DNA of 64,000 bases, taken from contig NZ_CP094972.1 of NCBI RefSeq assembly GCF_025985425.1, positions 2,046,001 to 2,110,000 on the forward strand, in the 5' to 3' direction. The stretch's first letter is position 1. Each line of letters begins with the position of its first letter. Under the pieces are notes generated by a model. That model saw nothing but the letters and a program-made list of their open reading frames with translations. It did no database searches and was not told where the DNA came from. A program made the translations under genes and the position numbers. Shown here piece by piece: positions 35,243-45,424 of this stretch. The stretch is from Entomomonas sp. E2T0. GTDB lineage: Bacteria > Pseudomonadota > Gammaproteobacteria > Pseudomonadales > Pseudomonadaceae.

Positions 35243-37312
35243 ATGGAAACAAAAAACCTTCGTTTATTAATTTTAGATGATTCTCCTAATGAAGCAGAAA
35301 ATTACGCAGTTATTTTCCGTAATGCAGGTTATGCGACGCGTTTGCATAGAATTACCTCAGCTGAAGATGCTGAAACCGTCTTAGCTCAAAATTGGGATTT
35401 AATTATTGCAGCACCTAGTAGTGAAAATTACGATCCTGTTGACTTACTCGCATTTATTAAAGCTAAAAAGATTGATATTCCTTATATACAATTACTTAAT
35501 CCTGAGTCGTTAGAAGATGATCAATTTACAATAAGTTATTTAAAGAAAGGTGCACAAGACGTTTTATCGGTAGACGTTGAGGCTGAGCACTTATTATTAA
35601 TAGCACAACGTGAATTGAATAATTTAATGAAGCGTCGCTCATTAGTACGTTCAGAGAAAAATTTAGCAGAGTCTGAGCGACGTTGTAATCTTCTACTAGA
35701 CTCATCCATGGATGCTATTGCTTATATCCATGATGGTATGCATATTTATCTTAACCAAGCTTATATTGATATGTTTGGTTATGAAGATAAGGCAGATATG
35801 GACGGTCTACCGATTATTGACCTCGTATCAGCTGATAATCCTAGTGATTTAAAAGACTTATTTAAACATCGTGTTGAATCTTCTTTAGCTTGCCGTGGTG
35901 TAAGAGCTGATGGCTCTAAATTTCCTATTTTAATTACTACATACCCTGCATCATATGATGGTGAAGAGTGTATGCAAGTTATTATTCGTGAGGAAACATC
36001 AACGGTTAATAGTGAAGCATTAGAAGAAAAAATTCGTGAGATGAGTAGCCTTGATGCGTTAACGGGTCTTTATAGCCGTGCTCATTTATCGACATTGCTT
36101 GATAATACAATGGAGCAAGTAAAGTCTACTAATTTAAATGCAACATTGCTATACATCTATATTGATAATTTTGATAGTTTGAATACTCAGATAGGTATTG
36201 CAGGTTCTGATAGCTTATTAGCTAGTGTTGCTCAGTTATTAAAAGGCCACTTCTGTCATGAGGAAAGTTTAGCAAGACTATCCGATGATGCATTTGTTGT
36301 GTTAGTGCCTAATGCAACCTCTAGTGATTTAATAGATTCCGTGAAACTGTTACAAGAAAAAATAACTAAAGTTATTTTTGATGTAAATGATTTTTCTATT
36401 CAAATTACTGTTTCTGTAGGTATTGCAGATTTTGATAAGAGCGTTGCAAGCCCTCAAGAAATTATTGATAGGGCTCATCGTTGTATTGAATCTTCCACAG
36501 CAAGTAATATCATAAAAGTATATGACCCAGCTGAAGAACTGGCTAAAGCAGCAAGTCAGGGTGATTTACTGGCTACTTTGCAACAAACATTGCAGCAAGA
36601 GTCTTTAAAGTTACTGTATCAACCTATCGTAAGTTTACGTGGTAAATCTTTTGAGTTTTATGAAGTTCGTTTAAGAATGCTCGATGCTCAAGGTAAAGAA
36701 TTACCTTTAACTGATCTATTAAATGTAGCTTCGTCTTCTGGAATGGCTGAGCAAATTGACCGTTGGGTCATTGTTAATTCATTAAAAGAAGTAGCTAAAA
36801 TGCATGCGGCTGGACATAATCCACGAGTATTCGCACAAATTGGTAGCGATACCCTAAAAAATGAAAACTTATTAGATTGGATTAAGAAACTGTTTGCTGC
36901 TACTAAATTACCACCAGAATGTTTATTGGTAGAGTTTACTGAAAGTGATGCGGCAACTTACTTAAAACAGGCACAAAATTTAATTAATGGTTTAAATGAA
37001 ATTAATTGTCAAACAGTTATTAGTGATTTTGGTAAAGATGAAAATTCACTACTAACGTTAAATCATTTGCCTGCAAACTATGTAAAACTCGCACCTTCTT
37101 TAGTGCAAGCATTGCGTAAGCCAGAGGGTGTGGACGCTTTAACAGAAATGTTAAACCAGTTAAGAGAATCTAAACGCAAGAGTATTGTGCCTTTTGTTGA
37201 AACAGCAAGTATCTTGTCTATTTTATGGCAAGCCGGTGCTGATTATATTCAAGGTTACTATTTACAACGTCCAATGCCTAATATGAGTTATGATTTCTCA
37301 TCAGGTCAGTAA
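35243..37312 (+). CDS. fimX: FimX-like c-di-GMP receptor (REC-PAS-GGDEF-EAL)
   Basis: 689 aa: N-terminal receiver-like domain (about 1-130) lacking the usual phosphoacceptor context, PAS (about 145-260), GGDEF-like (about 270-430), EAL-like (about 445-685). The GGDEF motif reads SDDAF (near residue 346) and the EAL motif reads EVR (near 474), so neither enzymatic activity is expected. This pattern matches Pseudomonas FimX, a c-di-GMP-binding regulator of type IV pilus assembly and twitching. In Pseudomonas, fimX is close to psd, as here. Confidence 0.87.
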   Translation: METKNLRLLILDDSPNEAENYAVIFRNAGYATRLHRITSAEDAETVLAQNWDLIIAAPSSENYDPVDLLAFIKAKKIDIPYIQLLNPESLEDDQFTISYLKKGAQDVLSVDVEAEHLLLIAQRELNNLMKRRSLVRSEKNLAESERRCNLLLDSSMDAIAYIHDGMHIYLNQAYIDMFGYEDKADMDGLPIIDLVSADNPSDLKDLFKHRVESSLACRGVRADGSKFPILITTYPASYDGEECMQVIIREETSTVNSEALEEKIREMSSLDALTGLYSRAHLSTLLDNTMEQVKSTNLNATLLYIYIDNFDSLNTQIGIAGSDSLLASVAQLLKGHFCHEESLARLSDDAFVVLVPNATSSDLIDSVKLLQEKITKVIFDVNDFSIQITVSVGIADFDKSVASPQEIIDRAHRCIESSTASNIIKVYDPAEELAKAASQGDLLATLQQTLQQESLKLLYQPIVSLRGKSFEFYEVRLRMLDAQGKELPLTDLLNVASSSGMAEQIDRWVIVNSLKEVAKMHAAGHNPRVFAQIGSDTLKNENLLDWIKKLFAATKLPPECLLVEFTESDAATYLKQAQNLINGLNEINCQTVISDFGKDENSLLTLNHLPANYVKLAPSLVQALRKPEGVDALTEMLNQLRESKRKSIVPFVETASILSILWQAGADYIQGYYLQRPMPNMSYDFSSGQ

Positions 37313-37334
37313 GTGTTGTGATTAATGTTTTTGA

Positions 37335-37366
37335 GAAGCCTGGTACAGTTATGTGTCAGGCTTTTT
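37335..37366 (+). terminator. Rho-independent terminator of fimX
   Basis: AAGCCTG and CAGGCTT pair around a 14-nt loop (extra ACA/TGT pairs possible), followed by T6. Confidence 0.85.
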
Positions 37367-37411
37367 TGTTAGTGGAATATTGGTGTTTTAGGTAATATTT
37401 TTTATTTGTTA

Positions 37412-37456
37412 TTGATAATCCATCCAGTTAGTTGTATTATACAACTAACTGGATGG
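37412..37456 (+). promoter_or_regulatory. Promoter and palindromic operator of the pncA-pncB-nadE operon
   Basis: A -35 TTGATA (37412-37417) and a -10 TATTAT (37435-37440) are separated by exactly 17 bp. From 37420 to 37456 runs a 37-bp palindrome with 18-bp perfect arms (CCATCCAGTTAGTTGTAT and its complement) around one base. It covers the spacer, the -10 and the expected start site. No T-tract follows and fimX has its own terminator, so a repressor operator is favoured. NrtR is the usual repressor of these genes in Pseudomonas; this is not shown here. Confidence 0.75.
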
Positions 37457-37527
37457 TGGTTAGTTTTAGATAAGCTAATTAATTCAGTAGATTATATTTC
37501 TCACCGATTGAAGTTGAGTTAAAGATC

Positions 37528-38169
37528 ATGAAAATTGCAAGTTTTGATGTCGATCCACAACAAAGTTTTACACCCCTTTGTCCTGATGAATTACCTGTGC
37601 AAGGTGGTGATCAAATTGCAGGTGCTTTAAATGAAATGGCCAAGCGTGCAGATATAAGGGTGGGCAGTAAAGATGCTCATACTCCACAAGCGGTATGGGT
37701 AGTGACTGAAGCTGAGAAGATGTTACAACCACTAAACTATCCTAATGCAGATTTGACGTGGGTAGCACACTGTGTACCAGGAACGAAAGGATTTGAATTA
37801 TTAACTGACTTACCAAGCCCTGATGAGTATGATTTTTTTGTATGGAAAGGGGTAGAGCCAGATATGCATCCCTATGGTGCTTGTTACCATGATTTAAAAG
37901 AAAAATTATCAACAGGAGTTATCGAATATTTAAGACTAAAGAATGTCCAACTGGTTATTGTCGGTGGGCTGGCTTTAGATTACTGTGTAAAAAATACGGC
38001 AATACAATTACATAAAGCAGGGTTTCAAGTGATTATGGTATTAGAGGCAACAAGGGCTATTGCTGAAGATACTAAACAACAAGCCATCGCTGAAATGCAG
38101 CAATGTGGGATAGTCATCTGTGAAGACTGTGCGGCATTAGATCAACAACTTATTAAAAGTAGAGGATGA
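37528..38169 (+). CDS. pncA: Nicotinamidase
   Basis: 213 aa; hydrolyses nicotinamide to nicotinate. The isochorismatase-like fold has the catalytic Asp in FDVDPQQSF, metal-binding KDAHTPQ, Lys in VWKGVEPD, and the nucleophile Cys153 in [12 protein letters not shown]. First gene of the NAD salvage operon; pncB starts 4 nt after its stop. Confidence 0.93.
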   Translation: MKIASFDVDPQQSFTPLCPDELPVQGGDQIAGALNEMAKRADIRVGSKDAHTPQAVWVVTEAEKMLQPLNYPNADLTWVAHCVPGTKGFELLTDLPSPDEYDFFVWKGVEPDMHPYGACYHDLKEKLSTGVIEYLRLKNVQLVIVGGLALDYCVKNTAIQLHKAGFQVIMVLEATRAIAEDTKQQAIAEMQQCGIVICEDCAALDQQLIKSRG

Positions 38170-38173
38170 AAAA

Positions 38174-39373
38174 ATGGATAATTCCATATTTTCCCAAAAA
38201 ATTATTCAAAGTTTATTAGATACTGATTTTTATAAGCTCAGTATGATGCAAGCAATCTTGCATAATTATCCTAATGCGGAAGTAGAGTGGGAGTTTCGTT
38301 GCCGCGATAAAGAAGACCTTACCCCTTATATTCCTGAGATTAAAGAGAACATCGAGCGTTTAGCTGATTTACAGCTTACGCAAGATGAACAAAACTATTT
38401 ATCACACATTAGTTTCTTAGCACCAGACTTTATAAGATTTTTACGTTTATTTCGTTTTAATCCACGCTATGTGACTGTATCGGGTGAAGGCGGGCAATTA
38501 AGTATTACCCTAAAAGGCCCATGGTTACATATTGTACTTTTTGAAATACCTTTATTAGCTATTATTAGTGAAGTACGTAATAAGAGGCGTTATCCTCAAG
38601 TTGAATTAAAAACAGCTACTGATCGTTTGTATCAGAAGTTAGAAAATTTAACACGGATGGCAACGGATGATGAGTTAAAAGATTTTAAATTAGCTGATTA
38701 TGGAACACGTCGTCGTTTTTCTTTTAATACTCAGCAAGCCGTGGTTGGCATTTTGAAAACAGACTTTCCTGGCCATTTTGTAGGTACAAGCAATGTGCAT
38801 TTAGCTCAAGAGTTTAATATTAAACCGATGGGTACTATGGCACATGAATGGATTATGGCACACCAACAATTAGGTTTTAGGTTAATCGATAGCCAAAGTG
38901 CAGCATTAGATTGCTGGGTACGGGAATATCGTGGTTTATTGGGGATTGCGTTAACTGATTGCATCACAATGGATGCTTTTTTAACTGATTTTGATTTGTT
39001 TTTTGCTAAATTGTTTGATGGTTTGCGTCATGATTCAGGTGATCCAATTGTTTGGGCAGAAAAAGCGATTGTTCACTATAAAAAGTTAGGTATTGATCCT
39101 CGCACCAAAACCTTAGTATTTTCTGATGGTTTGGATCTACCCAAAGCGTTATCAATTTATCGCCAATTGCGTGATAGAATTAATGTTAGCTTTGGTATAG
39201 GGACTAACTTAACCTGTGATATTCCTACTGTTTCTCCAACCAACATGGTTATTAAAATGGTTAGTTGTAATGGTCAGCCAGTGGCGAAAATTTCTGACTC
39301 ACCAGGAAAAACACAATGTCGTGATGAGAGTTTTGTTAATTATTTAAAACATGTCTTTAAGGTAAGCGAGTAA
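38174..39373 (+). CDS. pncB: Nicotinate phosphoribosyltransferase
   Basis: 399 aa; makes nicotinate mononucleotide from nicotinate and PRPP. Recognised by [15 protein letters not shown], the FGTRRRFS-like [10 protein letters not shown] active-site block, GTSNVHLA and [10 protein letters not shown]. Second gene of the salvage operon, 22 nt before nadE. Confidence 0.95.
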   Translation: MDNSIFSQKIIQSLLDTDFYKLSMMQAILHNYPNAEVEWEFRCRDKEDLTPYIPEIKENIERLADLQLTQDEQNYLSHISFLAPDFIRFLRLFRFNPRYVTVSGEGGQLSITLKGPWLHIVLFEIPLLAIISEVRNKRRYPQVELKTATDRLYQKLENLTRMATDDELKDFKLADYGTRRRFSFNTQQAVVGILKTDFPGHFVGTSNVHLAQEFNIKPMGTMAHEWIMAHQQLGFRLIDSQSAALDCWVREYRGLLGIALTDCITMDAFLTDFDLFFAKLFDGLRHDSGDPIVWAEKAIVHYKKLGIDPRTKTLVFSDGLDLPKALSIYRQLRDRINVSFGIGTNLTCDIPTVSPTNMVIKMVSCNGQPVAKISDSPGKTQCRDESFVNYLKHVFKVSE

Positions 39374-39395
39374 CAATAGTTGTAGAGGAAGAAAA

Positions 39396-40232
39396 ATGAT
39401 AGATCAATTAGCTGTTCAACGCGAGATTGCTAAAGCATTAAATGTATGCCCACCTTTTGCAAATGAACAAGCATTAGTAGCAGAGTTAGAACGACGTATT
39501 GTCTTCTTAAAACGCTTACTAGTAGAGTCTGGGCTAAAAGCTTACGTGTTAGGAATCAGTGGTGGGGTGGATTCATTAACCGCAGGTATGATGACCCAAC
39601 GGGCTGTTAGAGAATTAAGAGAAGAAACAGGGGATAATAGTTATCGTTTTATTGCGATGCGTCTACCTTACAAAGCACAGGCAGATGAAGCCGAGGCGAC
39701 ACAGTCTGTACAAGTAATAGCGCCCGATCACTGTGAAGTCGTTAATATTGCTGAAAGTGTAGAAGGGATGGTAGGTGCTATAGACTGTTTACAGAAAGTA
39801 AAAGAAGGTTCCAGAGACTTTATTATTGGTAATATTAAAGCCAGAGCAAGAATGATTGCTCAATATGCAGTAGCCAATGTTTACAGTGGGTTAGTAATAG
39901 GTACTGATCATGCAGCTGAAGCGGTTATGGGGTTTTATACTAAATTTGGAGACGGTGCTTTTGATGTAGGGCCTTTGATTGGTTTAGCAAAAGGACAAGT
40001 TAGAGCCTTTGCTAAGTATATGGGAGCACCAGACAATTTAGTGAATAAAGTACCTACTGCTGATTTAGAAGATTTAAAACCAGGTTTGCCAGATGAACAA
40101 GCACATGGTGTTCCTTATACAGAAATAGATGCTTTTTTACAGGGTAAAGCTGTATCGGCAGAAGTTTTTAAAAAGATTACAGAGACTTATAATAAAAGCA
40201 TGCATAAAAGGCAGTTACCTATAGCACCTTAG
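39396..40232 (+). CDS. nadE: NH3-dependent NAD(+) synthetase
   Basis: 278 aa; amidates nicotinate adenine dinucleotide to NAD. PP-loop ATP-binding motif SGGVDSLTAG near residue 55 and the GTDHAAEAVMGFYTKFGDG segment are diagnostic. No glutaminase domain, so ammonia is the nitrogen donor. Last gene of the operon. Confidence 0.95.
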   Translation: MIDQLAVQREIAKALNVCPPFANEQALVAELERRIVFLKRLLVESGLKAYVLGISGGVDSLTAGMMTQRAVRELREETGDNSYRFIAMRLPYKAQADEAEATQSVQVIAPDHCEVVNIAESVEGMVGAIDCLQKVKEGSRDFIIGNIKARARMIAQYAVANVYSGLVIGTDHAAEAVMGFYTKFGDGAFDVGPLIGLAKGQVRAFAKYMGAPDNLVNKVPTADLEDLKPGLPDEQAHGVPYTEIDAFLQGKAVSAEVFKKITETYNKSMHKRQLPIAP

Positions 40233-40331
40233 TTTGTTATAAAGAGTAACATATTAGCTACTAAAAAGAACTTTATAAGCTTGTTTTAAATGTTTAGGAT
40301 AGGGCTTATTTATTTGTTATTTAGGGGATTT

Positions 40332-41771
40332 ATGAGGCATCTTGGTAAAGCGACATTACTATGTTTAGGCTTAGTCAATGTTTTGCCTTCATTGGCTTAT
40401 GATAATCTACCTTCATTGGGCGATTCATCTTCTGCTATTGTGTCTCCTTTACAAGAGTATCAATTAGGGCGTGCATGGTTAAGCCTATTGCGTTCACAAG
40501 TGCCACGCATTAATGATCCTTTGGCTAAAGACTATATTGAAACAAAGGTTAAACGATTAGCGCAAAGTAGTCGTTTGCAAGACCATCGCTTAGAATTTAT
40601 TTTTATTAAAGATCCTGAGTTAAACGCCTTTGCAGCACCAGGTGGTATTATTGGTGTCAATGGTGGTCTATTTTTAGCGGCTCCTAACGAGTCAGAGTTT
40701 ATGGGCGTATTAGCTCATGAATTGGCGCATTTATCGCAACGTCATTTTGCCCGTGGTGTAGCCGAACAACAACAACTACAAATACCAATGATGACAGCTT
40801 TACTTGTTGGTATTGTAGCAGCAGCAGCAGGAAGCCCCGATGCCGGTATGGCGACTATTATTGGTTCACAGGCAGCAGCTTATCAAAATATGATGAGTTT
40901 CTCCCGCTCCAACGAACAAGAGGCGGATCGAATTGGCATTGAAACCCTTGCTAAGGCAGGTTATGACCCTAAAGGAATGCCAGATTTGTTTGAGATATTG
41001 ATGAAAAAATATCGCTTTCAACAAATTCCCCCTGAATTTTTGATTACTCACCCCTTAACAGAGTCTCGTGTGGCAGACACACGTAATAGGGCTGAACGTT
41101 ATCCGCAGGGCGGCATTAGTAATACGTTAGAGTATGATCTAGTACGTGTTCGTGTTCAGGTGGTTTTTGAAGATACACCAGGCTCTAGTGTAAAGCGCTT
41201 TCGTAGTCTTTTAGAAAATAACCCCAATGATAATGCATTGCAATATGGCTTAGCATTAGCCTTAATAAAAAATAATAACCTTGCAGAGAGTGAGCAAATA
41301 TTAAATAAATTATTAACAAAAGATGCTAATAACTTATTTTATAATTTAACCTATGTTGATTTAGATTTTTATCAAAATAGGTTAGCCAATGCGGGTTTAC
41401 GTATTCAAAAATTATTAGTGGCTAATCCGAATAATTATCCTATTACGAAGGCTTATGTGGATTTATTAGTAAGACAAAGAAATTTTCAAGAAGCGGCTAA
41501 AGTAATTGATAAACTTGTGCGTAGTCGTCCTAATGATCCAGATGTTTGGTATCAGGTATCTGAAGTAAAGGGTAGAGCAGGTGATATTGTTGGTGTACAT
41601 CAAGCACAGGCAGAATATCTTGCATTAATAGGTAATTATGATGCAGCTTTAGAACAATTAAAATACGCACGCCAGAAAGCAGGTAATAGTTTCCAACAAG
41701 TAGCGATTATTAATCAACGCGAGAAAGAAATTCGTAGCCAACAGGATACGGTTAAACAATTTTTACAGTAA
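40332..41771 (+). CDS. bepA: BepA-like periplasmic M48 metalloprotease with TPR domain
   Basis: 479 aa from the ATG giving MRHLGKATLLCLGLVNVLP, a signal peptide (cleavage near SLAYD); GGGG lies upstream. The zinc motif is AHELAHLSQRH with a downstream Glu in NEQEADRIG. The C-terminal half is TPR repeats. BepA chaperones or degrades misassembled LptD and other outer membrane proteins. Followed by tusA-like gene after 15 nt, an order also seen in P. aeruginosa. Confidence 0.9.
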   Translation: MRHLGKATLLCLGLVNVLPSLAYDNLPSLGDSSSAIVSPLQEYQLGRAWLSLLRSQVPRINDPLAKDYIETKVKRLAQSSRLQDHRLEFIFIKDPELNAFAAPGGIIGVNGGLFLAAPNESEFMGVLAHELAHLSQRHFARGVAEQQQLQIPMMTALLVGIVAAAAGSPDAGMATIIGSQAAAYQNMMSFSRSNEQEADRIGIETLAKAGYDPKGMPDLFEILMKKYRFQQIPPEFLITHPLTESRVADTRNRAERYPQGGISNTLEYDLVRVRVQVVFEDTPGSSVKRFRSLLENNPNDNALQYGLALALIKNNNLAESEQILNKLLTKDANNLFYNLTYVDLDFYQNRLANAGLRIQKLLVANPNNYPITKAYVDLLVRQRNFQEAAKVIDKLVRSRPNDPDVWYQVSEVKGRAGDIVGVHQAQAEYLALIGNYDAALEQLKYARQKAGNSFQQVAIINQREKEIRSQQDTVKQFLQ

Positions 41772-41786
41772 TTAGGTAGTCAACAG

Positions 41787-42026
41787 GTGAGTGAACAAAT
41801 TAGTTTTAAAGAAGAATTAGATACATCTGGTTTAAATTGTCCTTTACCTTTATTAAAAGCTAAGCAAGCATTAGCTAACCTTAGCTCAGGGGATGTATTA
41901 AAAGTCATTGCTACAGATGCTGGCAGTCAGCGAGATTTCCGTAGTTTCGCGAAGCTTTCTGGTAATGAGTTATTACATGAGGAAGTAACAGAGCAAAACT
42001 ACTATTATTGGTTGAAGAAACGTTGA
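41787..42026 (+). CDS. TusA-family sulfur-carrier protein
   Basis: 79 aa from GTG. The signature LDTSGLNCPLPLLKAKQAL includes the conserved sulfur-accepting Cys. In Pseudomonas the homologue next to bepA (PA1006) is needed for molybdenum cofactor homeostasis and nitrate respiration; transfer of that role here is inference. A classical tusA may exist elsewhere. Confidence 0.85.
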   Translation: MSEQISFKEELDTSGLNCPLPLLKAKQALANLSSGDVLKVIATDAGSQRDFRSFAKLSGNELLHEEVTEQNYYYWLKKR

Positions 42027-42038
42027 TGGGTGAATAAC

Positions 42039-42065
42039 AAAGGGGCTTATAAAGCCCCTTTTTAT
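42039..42065. terminator. Bidirectional terminator between the tusA-like gene and proS
   Basis: AAAGGGGCTT and AAGCCCCTTT pair around a short loop, flanked by A and T tracts, between two convergent genes. Confidence 0.92.
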
Positions 42066-43777
42066 TATTTAACGAGTTTAGCTAATTCTTCTACAATATT
42101 AGCTAATGGAAGGTTTTTTGAGTCAGATTCACGACGGTTTTTATATTCTAATTGGCCTTCTTTTAAGCCTCGATCACTGACTACTACTCTGTGAGGAATA
42201 CCAATTAAATCCATGTCTGAGAATTTAACACCTGGGCTGGTTTTCTTATCACGATCATCTAATAATACTTCATAACCAGCTTTAGTTAAGTCAGCATAAA
42301 GTTTATCAGCTACTTCTTTAATGGCTGGGTCTTCATATTTAAGCGCCACAATAGCAATTTGGAAGGGTGCCATTGTTTCAGGCCATAAAATACCACGCTC
42401 ATCATAGTTCTGCTCAATAGCTGCCGCTACTACACGAGATACACCGATACCATAACAACCCATAATTAATTCTACAGGTTTGCCATTTTCAGCTAATACT
42501 GTGCAGTTCATTGATTCACTGTATTTGGTACCTAGTTGGAATATATGACCAACTTCAATACCGCGACGAATTACTAAAGTACCTTTGCCATCAGGGCTAG
42601 GATCACCTGCTACCACATTACGTAAATCAGCTACTTCAGGTAGTGCTACATCACGCTCCCAGTTAATGCCAAAATAATGTTTATCTTCAATATTAGCACC
42701 AGCACCAAAGTCACTCATCATAGCTACTGAGCGATCAATAATACAAGGCATAGATAAGTTAACAGGGCCTAATGAACCAGGACCTGCGCCAATCGCTTGG
42801 CGAATTTCTTCATCAGTTGCAAAAACCAATGGGCTAGCCACCAATGGATGGTTAGCTGCTTTAATTTCATTTAGTTGATGGTCGCCACGAACAATTAATG
42901 CTACTAAGGTACCTTCTTCAGCACCATGAGCGATTAAGGTCTTAACTGTTTTTTCAATAGGTAAGTTAAATTGCTCAACTAAGGCTTCAATGGTTTTACA
43001 GTTAGGTGTATCAACTAGACGCATTGCTTCAGTGGCTGCTTGGCGTTCAGTTTGGTGAGGAACAGCCATTGCTTTCTCAATATTAGCAGCATAATCTGAA
43101 CTATCGCTAAATACAATATCGTCTTCGCCAGAGTCTGCAAGTACGTGGAACTCGTGGGAGCCTGAGCCACCAATAGAACCATTGTCAGCTTCTACAGGAC
43201 GAAAATCTAAACCTAAACGACTAAAAATATTCGAGTAGGCACGATACATATCATCATAAGTAACTTGTAATGATGCTTGGTCAGTGTGGAAAGAGTAGGC
43301 ATCTTTCATTAAAAACTCACGGCCACGCATTAAACCAAAGCGAGGACGAATTTCATCGCGAAATTTAGTTTGGATTTGATAAAGGGTAAGCGGTAGTTGT
43401 TTATAACTACTGATTTCATTACGTACTAAATCCGTTACAACTTCTTCATGGGTAGGGCCAAAGCAGAAATCACGCTGATGGCGATCTTTAAGGCGTAGTA
43501 GTTCAGGGCCATATTGTTCCCAACGTGTAGATTCAATCCATAATTCAGCAGGTTGTACGGCTGGCATTAGCACTTCTTGAGCGCCGATGGCATTCATTTC
43601 TTCACGCACCACTTTTTCTACTTTACGTAATACACGTAAACCAAGTGGTAACCAAGTGTATAGTCCAGCAGCTAGTTTACGAACCATACCCGCTCGTAAC
43701 ATAAGTTGATGGCTAATAACTACTGCATCAGCAGGAGTTTCTTTTACAGTAGGCAGTAAATATTGGCTAGTACGCAT
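42065..43777 (-). CDS. proS: Prolyl-tRNA synthetase
   Basis: 570 aa; class II synthetase of the bacterial type with the YbaK-like editing insertion (about residues 225-405). Motif 1/2 region: [54 protein letters not shown]; motif 3 region: [18 protein letters not shown]. Its stop codon lies at the shared terminator. A divergent L,D-transpeptidase gene follows, as in P. aeruginosa. Confidence 0.96.
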   Translation of the reverse strand: MRTSQYLLPTVKETPADAVVISHQLMLRAGMVRKLAAGLYTWLPLGLRVLRKVEKVVREEMNAIGAQEVLMPAVQPAELWIESTRWEQYGPELLRLKDRHQRDFCFGPTHEEVVTDLVRNEISSYKQLPLTLYQIQTKFRDEIRPRFGLMRGREFLMKDAYSFHTDQASLQVTYDDMYRAYSNIFSRLGLDFRPVEADNGSIGGSGSHEFHVLADSGEDDIVFSDSSDYAANIEKAMAVPHQTERQAATEAMRLVDTPNCKTIEALVEQFNLPIEKTVKTLIAHGAEEGTLVALIVRGDHQLNEIKAANHPLVASPLVFATDEEIRQAIGAGPGSLGPVNLSMPCIIDRSVAMMSDFGAGANIEDKHYFGINWERDVALPEVADLRNVVAGDPSPDGKGTLVIRRGIEVGHIFQLGTKYSESMNCTVLAENGKPVELIMGCYGIGVSRVVAAAIEQNYDERGILWPETMAPFQIAIVALKYEDPAIKEVADKLYADLTKAGYEVLLDDRDKKTSPGVKFSDMDLIGIPHRVVVSDRGLKEGQLEYKNRRESDSKNLPLANIVEELAKLVK

Positions 43778-43953
43778 GCTTTATCCACATAAAAGAGGTT
43801 ATAAATAATCCATTTTAAAGGGGGATTGACTAAGCATTCAATAGCAAACTGCAAAGAAACAGCATTTATTTTTGATTTGAGTACTTTTCTCTAAGCAATT
43901 AACCAATTAAAATGCTTTCTTTATTAGGGGCTATCTTGATCAAGCAGTTAAAT

Positions 43954-44502
43954 ATGGGGAAGTGGTTAGCAATGCGTCGTGTATTTAGCACATTGTTAGT
44001 GATAGTGGTTAGTTATTGTTGTATGGCAAGTTATAGCTATGCTAACTCTAGTCTTGTGACAACAACCAAGGTTAGATTAAATATTGATAAGGTTTTGGTT
44101 GAAAAGTCAAAGCGTACATTATCTTTGATGAGTGGCAATAATGTTGTTAAAAGTTACCGTATTTCATTGGGCAAACGACCTGTAGGCCATAAACAAATGG
44201 AAGGTGATAAGCGTACACCTGAAGGTTTATATTGGATAGATTGGCGTAAAGAGAGTGATAAATATAACCTTTCTATGCATATTTCTTATCCGAACCCACG
44301 TGATATATCTGCTGCGCAAAAGCAAGGCGTAAGACCTGGTGGCATGATAATGATTCATGGTACACCGATTGATCCTGAATACCCTGAATGGTATTTCCGC
44401 GGTTTGAATTGGACAGATGGCTGTATTGCCATGATGAATTGGGATATGAAAGAAGTCTGGGGTTTGGTCAAAGATGGTACTCTAATCGAGATTAAGCCTT
44501 AA
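43954..44502 (+). CDS. L,D-transpeptidase (ErfK/YbiS/YcfS type)
   Basis: About 182 aa from the ATG giving MGKWLAMRRVFSTLLVIVV; earlier and later in-frame ATGs are possible. The signal peptide ends near SYSYAN. The YkuD catalytic motif is MIHGTPI...TDGCIAMMNWDM, with the nucleophilic Cys in TDGCIA. It makes 3-3 cross-links or attaches lipoproteins to peptidoglycan in the periplasm. Divergent from proS. Confidence 0.87.
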   Translation: MGKWLAMRRVFSTLLVIVVSYCCMASYSYANSSLVTTTKVRLNIDKVLVEKSKRTLSLMSGNNVVKSYRISLGKRPVGHKQMEGDKRTPEGLYWIDWRKESDKYNLSMHISYPNPRDISAAQKQGVRPGGMIMIHGTPIDPEYPEWYFRGLNWTDGCIAMMNWDMKEVWGLVKDGTLIEIKP

Positions 44503-44543
44503 AGTTCTTAATAATTCATACAATAAGGCTATATTTTAATTAT

Positions 44544-44741
44544 TTATGAGGGTTTAATTTTATTTGTTAGTTCTAAGAAATTTTTTATTCCTTTATGTTT
44601 TAAATATGCCAAAAATGATAGACTAATATTTTGGGATATTGTCATATTGTTACTGTTTTCTAAAATAGGTGGATCTGATTCTATTGTGATTTCAACAGTA
44701 TTATTTGTTGTATCATATATAGTGATTGATGTCTTAGCCAT
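44544..44741 (-). CDS. Small unknown protein, third gene of the 44.5-46.4 kb cassette
   Basis: 65 aa, soluble, with beta-strand-like N terminus (KTSITIYDTTNNTVEITIES) and a helical C terminus (ISLSFLAYLKHKGIKNFLEL). I recognise no family. A strong ribosome-binding site (AAGGAAGG, about 6 nt before ATG) supports it as a real gene. It follows the membrane protein by 87 nt on the same strand, so it is probably in the same transcription unit; it could be a regulator, antitoxin or effector. Confidence 0.65.
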   Translation of the reverse strand: MAKTSITIYDTTNNTVEITIESDPPILENSNNMTISQNISLSFLAYLKHKGIKNFLELTNKIKPS

Positions 44742-44828
44742 ATTTTCCTTCCTTATAAAGTATATTAATTTGAAAGGAGTATGATATTTTAGAGACTTAT
44801 TAAGATATTGAGGTTAGAGCAAAAGAAA

Positions 44829-45422
44829 TTAATTATCTGAGTCAAACTCATCTAATTTTTCATCCTCCATAGATATAAGTTCAAAGTAATGAATTTCATA
44901 TATTTGAAATGGAAGAATAAGTATGCGAAGTAGGCTTAAATTAAAAAAACCAATACAAGTAATGAGAGAAATATTCAAAATAGTTGGATTTGTGGTAGTT
45001 TCTTGAAATATAAACCATATTAAACATAAAATAATGCAAACGATATGGATAAATAAAGTTAATGTTTGGGAAAAAAATAAATAACTAACTTTATTTATAT
45101 AAAGGGAAATTTGATCTACTGTTAAAGTTTTTGCTCCAGAAGTTCTTCCTGTAAAAAGCATCAATGTCACCATAAAGCCAGAAAGTACTGTTAAGATAGT
45201 GATAATTATTGAAATAATATTATTAATATCTTCATATTGAGTTGACTTTAGATTATAAGTAATAATCCAACCAATTACACATCCAATGATTATTGGTAAT
45301 ATTAATGCAATAGATTGTTTTAGCCAAAAATGAGAAGTTTTTTTGGCTATGTTAAACATGGTTTTGCCTGATGTTACAGCACTTTGTATTTCATCAGGTA
45401 TAATATAATCTTTTATAGCCAT
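44829..45422 (-). CDS. Four-helix membrane protein, second gene of the cassette
   Basis: 197 aa with four clear membrane helices (about residues 37-57, 69-90, 121-139, 148-170). The N-terminal 36 residues and an acidic C-terminal tail (ELISMEDEKLDEFDSDN) flank them. A polar loop of about 30 residues joins helices 2 and 3 (GRTSGAKTLTVDQISLYIN). It starts 2 nt after the upstream gene's stop without its own good ribosome-binding site, so translation is coupled. No family recognised. The layout (soluble protein plus 4-TM partner) resembles phage-defence pairs such as Kiwa, but I can show no homology. Confidence 0.72.
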   Translation of the reverse strand: MAIKDYIIPDEIQSAVTSGKTMFNIAKKTSHFWLKQSIALILPIIIGCVIGWIITYNLKSTQYEDINNIISIIITILTVLSGFMVTLMLFTGRTSGAKTLTVDQISLYINKVSYLFFSQTLTLFIHIVCIILCLIWFIFQETTTNPTILNISLITCIGFFNLSLLRILILPFQIYEIHYFELISMEDEKLDEFDSDN

Positions 45423-45424
45423 TG

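Noticed and set aside
37420-37456. Palindrome before pncA as the fimX terminator
   Set aside because: fimX already has a T6-tailed terminator about 55 bp upstream, and the palindrome has no T-tract and overlaps a promoter with 17-bp spacing.
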